A DNA stretch of 9,659 nucleotides from contig JAHZBJ010000020.1 in assembly GCA_019423445.1 (NCBI GenBank), forward strand, positions 1,633 through 11,291, in the 5' to 3' direction. A program made the translations under genes and the position numbers. This DNA comes from Oscillospiraceae bacterium. GTDB taxonomy: Bacteria; Bacillota; Clostridia; Oscillospirales; Ruminococcaceae. Below are positions 5,346 to 9,659 of the stretch, piece by piece (position 1 is the first letter of the stretch; each line of letters begins with the position of its first letter). The notes beneath the pieces are model-generated. The model was not told the origin of the DNA, did no database searches, and saw only the letters and a program-made list of their open reading frames with translations.

Positions 5346-6200
5346 ATGAAAAACAACCGAAAATACCTTTATCTGTTGGTGCTCCTTCCCTTTTTGGTGG
5401 TGGTTTTCTTCTTTGAGGTGCTCCCGCTGTTGATGATTGTCTTCAACAGCTTCATCCCCGACGCAGGGGGTTCCTTCACTCTGGAAAATTACGCCACCGT
5501 GTTCTCCAAGCCTCTTTATACCAAGGCCATTTTTAACAGCATCAAGATCTCCTGTATTTCCTCCGCCATTGGCATCGTCGTCGCCTTTTTCGGCGCCAAA
5601 GCGGCCCATGAGGCTACAGGAAAATTCAGCACCGCCTTTATGACGGTTCTGAACATGGTCTCAAACTTCGCCGGAGTGCCCCTGGCCTTTGCCTACATGA
5701 TCATGCTGGGCAACTCGGGGGTGCTGCTGGAGCTGGGGAAAACCATCGGCCTGGAGGCTCTGGCCAACTACGAACTTTATACCACCCAGGGCCTGACCAT
5801 GATCTATGTCTACTTCCAGATTCCTCTGTCCACCCTGCTGCTGATTCCAGCCTTTGAAGGTATCCGCAGGGAGTGGCAGGAATCCTCCCTGCTTCTGGGC
5901 GCCGGACCTATGAAGTTCTGGACCCAGGTGGGGGTGCCGGTGCTGCTGCCCAGTATTCTGGGAACCATCAGCGTCCTCTTCGCCAATGCCCTGGCGGCCT
6001 ACGCCACGGCCTACGCCCTGCTGATGAATAACTACGCCCTGCTTCCCATCAACATTTCCGGTATGTACGTGGGCGATGTCACCATCCGCAAGGGCCTGGG
6101 CGGCGCCCTCTCGGTGGTGATGATGATTCTCATGGTTATCATGATCCTCATCACCAACGGCATCACCAAAAAGACCCAGAAGGGGGTGCGTAAGACATGA
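5346..6200 (+). CDS. ABC transporter permease 1 (PotB/CysT-like)
   Basis: A 284-residue inner-membrane subunit with about six membrane segments (roughly residues 7-34, 62-86, 94-121, 147-170, 195-227 and 253-273). The cytoplasmic loop that docks on the ATPase is at about 177-201 (WQESSLLLGAGPMKFWTQVG), a variant EAA loop with ESS in place of EAA and the conserved Gly185. I chose ATG 5346 because AGGTGA (5332-5337) lies 8 nt upstream; a GTG at 5334 would add MTQK but has no good ribosome binding site. The stop overlaps the next start in ATGA, so the two permeases are translationally coupled and probably form a heterodimer. Confidence 0.9.
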   Translation: MKNNRKYLYLLVLLPFLVVVFFFEVLPLLMIVFNSFIPDAGGSFTLENYATVFSKPLYTKAIFNSIKISCISSAIGIVVAFFGAKAAHEATGKFSTAFMTVLNMVSNFAGVPLAFAYMIMLGNSGVLLELGKTIGLEALANYELYTTQGLTMIYVYFQIPLSTLLLIPAFEGIRREWQESSLLLGAGPMKFWTQVGVPVLLPSILGTISVLFANALAAYATAYALLMNNYALLPINISGMYVGDVTIRKGLGGALSVVMMILMVIMILITNGITKKTQKGVRKT

Positions 6201-7003
6201 AAAAGCACCACACTGCGGCCCACATCACCATCGTTATTATTATCCTGTATCTGCTGACCCCCTTGCTTTTCACAGCTACATATTCGCTGTTTGAAAAGTG
6301 GACGGGGCTTCTGCCTGAGGGTTTCACCCTCCACAATTATGTGGAGCTTCTCACCGAGGAGGACTTTATGCTCTCCCTGGGGAGGACCGTTCTCATCTGC
6401 ATCATCCCCATTCTTATCACCATTCTGCTGGTACTGTTGGCCCTGTTTGCCGTCACCATCTACTTCCCCAAACTGGAGAAGTACGTTCAGATCCTGTGCA
6501 TGATCCCATACACCATTCAGGGGGTCATCCTGTCGGTGAGTATCCTTTCCCTTTACGCCGGCTCCGGCACCCTGCTGGATAACCGTCTGGTAATGCTGAT
6601 TGGGGCTTACTGCATCATCATCCTGCCGCATATCTTCCAGGGCATCCGCAACAGCATGCACGCGGTGAATATGCCCATGCTGCTGGAGGCGGCAGAGATG
6701 CTGGGCTGCTCCAAGCTGTACGGCTTCTTCCGGGTCATCGTCCCCAACATCATTTCCGGTATCACCGTTTCCTCCCTTCTGGCCGTGGGGATCATCTTCG
6801 GCGACTATGTGCTTATCCGCAACATCGCCGGGACCTCCTTCAAAAACGTCCAGATCTACCTGTTCCTGGAGATGAAGAGCTCCAGCACCAAGGCCAGCGC
6901 CGTTTTCGTCATCATCATGGTCACCACCTTCCTTATCACCGCACTGGTGCTGTTCCTTAAGAGCCGGGAATCCAAAGGCAAAATGCAGAAAGGGAAGGGG
7001 TAA
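6197..7003 (+). CDS. ABC transporter permease 2 (PotC-like)
   Basis: A 268-residue inner-membrane subunit, partner of the preceding permease. The N-terminal membrane helix (about 8-30) is followed by a periplasm-side type segment with FTLHNYVELLTEE, common in PotC-like subunits. Further helices lie at about 62-89, 97-121, 130-150, 183-207 and 234-255. The EAA loop is canonical: LLEAAEMLGCSKLYGFFRVI (162-181). AGGGGGTG (6181-6188) lies 8 nt before the ATG, which overlaps the upstream stop by 4 nt. The C-terminus is short and Lys-rich. The ATPase gene follows after 5 nt. Confidence 0.9.
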   Translation: MKKHHTAAHITIVIIILYLLTPLLFTATYSLFEKWTGLLPEGFTLHNYVELLTEEDFMLSLGRTVLICIIPILITILLVLLALFAVTIYFPKLEKYVQILCMIPYTIQGVILSVSILSLYAGSGTLLDNRLVMLIGAYCIIILPHIFQGIRNSMHAVNMPMLLEAAEMLGCSKLYGFFRVIVPNIISGITVSSLLAVGIIFGDYVLIRNIAGTSFKNVQIYLFLEMKSSSTKASAVFVIIMVTTFLITALVLFLKSRESKGKMQKGKG

Positions 7004-7008
7004 GAACT

Positions 7009-8016
7009 ATGTCTTATATTCGCTTTGATCATCTCTACAAATCCTTTGGCCAAAACGAGGTGCTGAAGGATATCAACCTGGAAATCGAACAGGGGCAGCT
7101 GGTGACCCTTCTGGGTCCCTCGGGCTGCGGCAAGAGCACCCTGCTGCGGTGTCTGGCGGGACTGGAAACAGTGACTTCCGGCCGGGTCTACCTGGACGGA
7201 GCGGACATCACCAACGTAAACCCCAAGGACCGGGACATCGGCATGGTGTTCCAGCAGTACAGCCTCTTTCCCAACATGACGGTGGCCCAGAACGTGGCCT
7301 TCGGCCTGAAGATGAAGAAGGTCCCCCAGGATAAGGTGGAGGAGAAGGTCACCGGGATGCTGAAAATCGTGGGTCTCTCGGACAAAGCCCATCAGTACCC
7401 CGCCCAGCTTTCCGGCGGCCAGCAGCAGCGGGCTGCCCTGGCCCGGGCCATTGTCACCCAGCCCAAAGTGCTTCTCCTGGACGAACCCCTCAGCGCCATT
7501 GACGCCCTGCTGCGCCGGAACCTCCAGATTGAGATCCGCCGCATCCAGAAGGCCTTCAATATGACCGCTATTTTCGTTACCCACGACCAGGACGAGGCTA
7601 TGGTAATGTCCGATGTTATCCACCTGATGCATCAGGGGATCATTGAACAGTCGGCTCCGCCCACCGAGATGTACACCAAGCCCGCCACCAAGTTCGCGGC
7701 CACCTTTATTGGCCACTACAATATTCTGCCGGCGGCGGATTTTGGCGCCCTGGTGGGAGAGAAGCTGGATTGCCAGGATGTGGCTTTCCGTCCCGAGGTG
7801 GTGGAGATCAGCACCGCTCCTGTGGATGGGGAGGACCGGTTCATTTGGAAGGGAAAAGTGGAGGACAGCCTTTCCCACGGCAGCATCCTGCGGTACACCG
7901 TCAAGTGCGGGGCCCAGCGGATGGATGTGGACGTCCTCTTCCGAACCAGTACAGTGCTGGATGCCGGCCAGGAAGTGTACCTGTCCATGAAGCGGGACAG
8001 CTGCATTCTGCTGTGA
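7009..8016 (+). CDS. ABC transporter ATP-binding protein (PotA-like, with TOBE-type C-terminal region)
   Basis: The 335-residue ATPase that powers the importer from the cytoplasmic face. Walker A is GPSGCGKST (36-44), Q-loop Gln82 in VFQQYSLFPNM, signature LSGGQQQR (134-141), Walker B LLLDEP (155-160), D-loop SAID (162-165) where SALD is usual, and switch His192 in VTHDQDEA. All catalytic residues are intact. Residues from about 230 onward form the regulatory extension, with VAFRPEVVEI and a final segment ending LSMKRDSCILL typical of TOBE_2 domains. AGGGAAGGGG lies 8 nt before the ATG. The family covers polyamine, iron, thiamine and phosphonate importers; the ligand is not readable here. Confidence 0.93.
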   Translation: MSYIRFDHLYKSFGQNEVLKDINLEIEQGQLVTLLGPSGCGKSTLLRCLAGLETVTSGRVYLDGADITNVNPKDRDIGMVFQQYSLFPNMTVAQNVAFGLKMKKVPQDKVEEKVTGMLKIVGLSDKAHQYPAQLSGGQQQRAALARAIVTQPKVLLLDEPLSAIDALLRRNLQIEIRRIQKAFNMTAIFVTHDQDEAMVMSDVIHLMHQGIIEQSAPPTEMYTKPATKFAATFIGHYNILPAADFGALVGEKLDCQDVAFRPEVVEISTAPVDGEDRFIWKGKVEDSLSHGSILRYTVKCGAQRMDVDVLFRTSTVLDAGQEVYLSMKRDSCILL

Positions 8017-8053
8017 CCTCAGGGACTAGTCAAGGAAAGGAAGTTTCTGTTTC

Positions 8054-8788
8054 ATGACTAAAAATATCGCCCACCGCGGCTTTAGCGGTAAATACCCTGA
8101 AAACACCATGCTGTCCTTCCGGAAAGCTCTGGAGACCGGGTGCGACGGCATCGAGCTGGACGTCCACCTTTCCAAGGACGGGGTGCCGGTGGTGATCCAT
8201 GACGAGACCCTGGACCGCACCACCGACGCTTCCGGCCCGGTTTGGGAATATACCGTAGCTCAGCTGCAGCAGGTGGACGCCTCCGCCGGCTACCGGGGAG
8301 TATACGGGAAGAACCCTGTCCCCACCCTCCGGGAATACTTTGAGATGGCAGCCCCCAGCGGGATTCTCACCAACATTGAGCTGAAAACCGGGGTCAACCC
8401 CTATCCTGGCATCGAGGAGAAGGTGCTGGGACTCATAGATGAGTTTGGCCTCAGGGATAGGATCATTATCTCGTCCTTTAACCATTTCTCCATCCTGCGG
8501 TTCCAGGCTCTGGCGCCGGAGATAAAACTGGGATTTTTGGAGGAGAGCTGGATCATCGGTATGGGAGCCTATACCAAGGCCCACGGGGTCCAATGCGTCC
8601 ACCCCATCTATTACAACCTGACCCCGGAGTGTCTGGAGGAGATGAAGGCAGCGGGCCGTGAGGTCAATACCTGGACCGTGAACACCCGGGAGGCTATGGA
8701 AGACCTGCTGGACAAGGGTGTGGACGGGATCATCGGGAATTTCCCGGACCTGTGCGGTCAGGTGATTCGTGAACGGGCGAAAAAATAA
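8054..8788 (+). CDS. Glycerophosphodiester phosphodiesterase (GDPD, UgpQ-like, cytoplasmic)
   Basis: A 244-residue enzyme that hydrolyses glycerophosphodiesters to sn-glycerol 3-phosphate and the free alcohol (for example ethanolamine or choline). GDPD motifs are complete: IAHRGFSGKYPENT with H7/R8 and E16/N17/T18, GIELDVHLSKDG with E34 and D36, VVIHDETLDRTT with H49/D50, IELK with E109 and K111, and the C-terminal VNTWTVN and DGIIGNFPD. E34, D36 and E109 are the expected metal ligands and H7/H49 the acid-base pair. There is no signal peptide, so it acts on substrate already imported. ATG 8054 follows AGGAAAGGAAG by about 10 nt, 37 bp after the ATPase gene. Being last in an ABC importer operon recalls ugpQ with ugpBAEC, but the transporter here is of another family. 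Confidence 0.93.
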   Translation: MTKNIAHRGFSGKYPENTMLSFRKALETGCDGIELDVHLSKDGVPVVIHDETLDRTTDASGPVWEYTVAQLQQVDASAGYRGVYGKNPVPTLREYFEMAAPSGILTNIELKTGVNPYPGIEEKVLGLIDEFGLRDRIIISSFNHFSILRFQALAPEIKLGFLEESWIIGMGAYTKAHGVQCVHPIYYNLTPECLEEMKAAGREVNTWTVNTREAMEDLLDKGVDGIIGNFPDLCGQVIRERAKK

Positions 8789-8813
8789 GACGGGGTCCCA
8801 AACTCGGAGAAAC

Positions 8814-8859
8814 AAAAAAGGCGCTTGTTCCAACGCAAGTTGGAGCAGGCGCCTTTTTT
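8814..8859. terminator. Strong bidirectional intrinsic terminator ending the transporter operon
   Basis: A-tract (8814-8819), GGCGCTTGTTCCAAC (8820-8834), GCAA tetraloop (8835-8838), then GTTGGAGCAGGCGCC (8839-8853) and a T-tract (8854-8859). The stem is 15 bp with two T-G pairs, extended to 21 bp by the A/T tracts. It works as a terminator on both strands and starts 25 nt after the GDPD stop codon. Confidence 0.95.
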
Positions 8860-9170
8860 GAATAGGGGGCTCCCAGCGAGAAAACCGGATCCTCTTTGGT
8901 GCGGACCTGCTAGAAAGGACCATTCTGCGATTCGAGAATGGAAAAGAGAGGCAAACGGTGCCATACGGATTAGGGAAAATAGAAAAATTCATTGCGAACA
9001 GATGAAACGGGAAAATCCCTTTTCCATAGTTCTTTTTTAATGAAAACAGGTGATTTTAGTTGAAATATTTTGTGATATATTAAAAACAACAAATTCAATT
9101 GCTTTTAGAGGCGCTTTTCCTAAAGATGGGTTTACCCAAGTGTTTTAATGGTGTGAAAATTTCTGTTTGT

Positions 9171-9204
9171 GTAAAAATGGCGACATATATGCGTCAATTT
9201 TTAC
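9171..9204. repeat. Inverted repeat in the AT-rich region, possible operator
   Basis: GTAAAAAT (9171-9178) and ATTTTTAC (9197-9204) are perfect inverted copies separated by 18 bp that contain GAC/GTC and ATATAT. The right arm lies directly beside the TTGTTT box of a possible promoter. No regulator can be named. Confidence 0.35.
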
Positions 9205-9293
9205 TTGTTTTCTCATGAAAGAGATGCTATCGTTTATATAAAACATAATTTGTTGCTTAAATAAGTGATAAAAATAGTGATTTATGGTAAAAT
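9205..9293 (+). promoter_or_regulatory. Possible promoters for the repeat-protein gene
   Basis: Two weak candidates. One is TTGTTT (9205-9210), 17 nt, TATCGT (9228-9233), preceded by TGC. The other is the extended -10 TGGTAAAAT (9285-9293), without a good -35 box. The second would start the mRNA near 9299, at the beginning of the stem at 9297-9340. Neither is strong enough to prefer with confidence. Confidence 0.35.
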
Positions 9294-9296
9294 TCC

Positions 9297-9340
9297 GGCA
9301 AGGACAGCGCCTTTGAAACAGCGGCCGCATTCTCCTTGCC
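9297..9340 (+). other. Stem at the presumed 5' end of the repeat-protein mRNA
   Basis: GGCAAGGA (9297-9304) is perfectly complementary to TCCTTGCC (9333-9340). The enclosed segment can form a short inner stem between GCG-CC and GGCCGC. A second small hairpin, CCTTC-TAAAT-GAAGG, lies just downstream. No known riboswitch consensus was recognised. It may be a leader structure that protects the mRNA. Confidence 0.4.
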
Positions 9341-9415
9341 AACCCTTCTAAATGAAGGAAGAAATGGCCCCTCCGCAAAGGAACAGCCCGGTATTTCTGA
9401 AAGGTGGAGAGCAGT

Positions 9416-9659
9416 ATGAGAAAGAGGAAAATCTGGGAACGACCATTGGCACTGCTTTTGGCTTGTTTTATGTTGACGACTTTCAGCGGTTTTGGTCCGG
9501 GGAGCTTTGGGGGCGGTTTTTCCTCCACAGCCCCTCAGACCGTTGAAGGGCAGAAGTCATCAGATTCCCTTACAGAGAATCCTCCGGCTGATCCCACAGG
9601 GGACCCTCCGGCTGATCCCACAGGGGACCCTCCGGCTGATCCCACAGGGGACCCTCCGG
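9416..9659 (+). CDS. Secreted or surface protein with Pro/Asp-rich octapeptide repeats (partial, N-terminal part)
   Basis: Eighty-one codons are visible before the window ends. ATG 9416 follows AAGGTGGAG with 6-nt spacing. The N-terminus is MRKRKIWERPLALLLACFML, a Sec-type signal peptide with a basic start and a hydrophobic core. Cys17 is not in a clear lipobox, so cleavage by signal peptidase I near residues 24-40 is more likely than lipidation. A Gly/Ser-rich segment follows, then from codon 56 the repeat PPADPTGD. Such low-complexity, Pro-rich acidic repeats are usual in cell-wall spacers of Gram-positive surface proteins. The functional domain is beyond the edge, so the product cannot be named. 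The upstream terminator and AT-rich region make it a transcription unit separate from the transporter operon. Confidence 0.8.
   Translation, partial: MRKRKIWERPLALLLACFMLTTFSGFGPGSFGGGFSSTAPQTVEGQKSSDSLTENPPADPTGDPPADPTGDPPADPTGDPP
9581..9659 (+). repeat. 24-bp tandem repeat inside the last gene
   Basis: Three full copies of the 24-bp unit, beginning CCTCCGGCTGAT (9581-9604, 9605-9628, 9629-9652), plus 7 bases of a fourth copy, all identical at the nucleotide level. The unit is a multiple of three and encodes PPADPTGD, so copy-number change keeps the frame. The array continues past the window edge. Confidence 0.97.

Larger units (their letters stand above)
8860..9415. other. Gene-free region with an AT-rich control stretch
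   Basis: No open frame here has a ribosome binding site or recognisable product. From about 8980 to 9296 the sequence is far more AT-rich than everything to the left. Structures seen are an inverted repeat CCATTCT/AGAATGG (8920-8941), a small hairpin GGAAAA-TCCC-TTTTCC (9010-9025) followed by a T-run at 9033-9038, and an inverted repeat GTAAAAAT/ATTTTTAC (9171-9204). Two possible plus-strand promoters and a stable stem (9297-9340) lie in the last 210 bp. It most likely holds the control region of the gene starting at 9416. Confidence 0.6.

Noticed and set aside
6856..7878. 340-codon open frame on the minus strand opposite the ABC ATPase gene
   Set aside because: Antisense shadow of a gene whose motifs are all intact; His/Gly/Leu-rich translation with no family match.
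8825..9040. 71-codon open frame after the operon terminator
   Set aside because: It begins inside the terminator hairpin, has no ribosome binding site and crosses into AT-rich non-coding sequence.
9297..9415. Cyclic-di-GMP or tetrahydrofolate riboswitch
   Set aside because: The stem pattern drew attention, but the conserved core sequences of these classes are absent.
9581..9659. CRISPR array
   Set aside because: The copies are contiguous with no spacers, lie in frame within a coding region, and encode a regular octapeptide.

Overview
The window looks like the chromosome of a fairly GC-rich Gram-positive anaerobe of the Clostridia (Oscillospiraceae-like). This is inferred from strong AGGAGG-type ribosome binding sites, a Gram-positive style lipoprotein, and EutV/EutW regulation of ethanolamine use, which is typical of Firmicutes. 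No marker in the window fixes the genus.

Left part (1-2666, minus strand): an ethanolamine-utilisation regulatory block reads right to left. It is eutV (response regulator with RNA-binding ANTAR modules), eutW (soluble sensor histidine kinase, ATGA-coupled to eutV), then a 172-bp leader, then the 5' part of eutA (ammonia-lyase reactivase), which runs off the left edge. The leader carries two hexaloop hairpins, the second overlapping an intrinsic terminator, and then a stem that covers the eutA ribosome binding site. This is the layout expected for EutV antitermination. The EutV protein is unusual: it has two ANTAR modules in tandem, in an exact 50-residue register.

Centre (2667-3138): a 472-bp divergent intergenic region. 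It holds a good plus-strand promoter (TTGACG-17-TTTAAT), two 22-bp-spaced direct repeats just upstream of it, a possible minus-strand promoter for eutV, a large imperfect hairpin, and a structured leader before the first plus-strand gene.

Right part (3139-8859, plus strand): a six-gene operon encodes a lipoprotein solute-binding protein, a cytoplasmic alkaline-phosphatase-superfamily enzyme, two ABC permeases, an ABC ATPase with a TOBE-like tail, and a glycerophosphodiester phosphodiesterase. It ends in a very strong bidirectional terminator. With eut next door, the simplest joint reading is phospholipid head-group salvage. A glycerophosphodiester such as glycerophosphoethanolamine would be imported and hydrolysed inside the cell, and the released ethanolamine would pass to the eut pathway and be sensed by EutW. 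The substrate is an inference, not something the sequence shows.

Far right (8860-9659): a gene-free stretch, markedly AT-rich from about 8980 to 9296, leads into the start of a secreted or surface protein with a signal peptide and nucleotide-identical 24-bp repeats (octapeptide PPADPTGD). That gene runs off the window.
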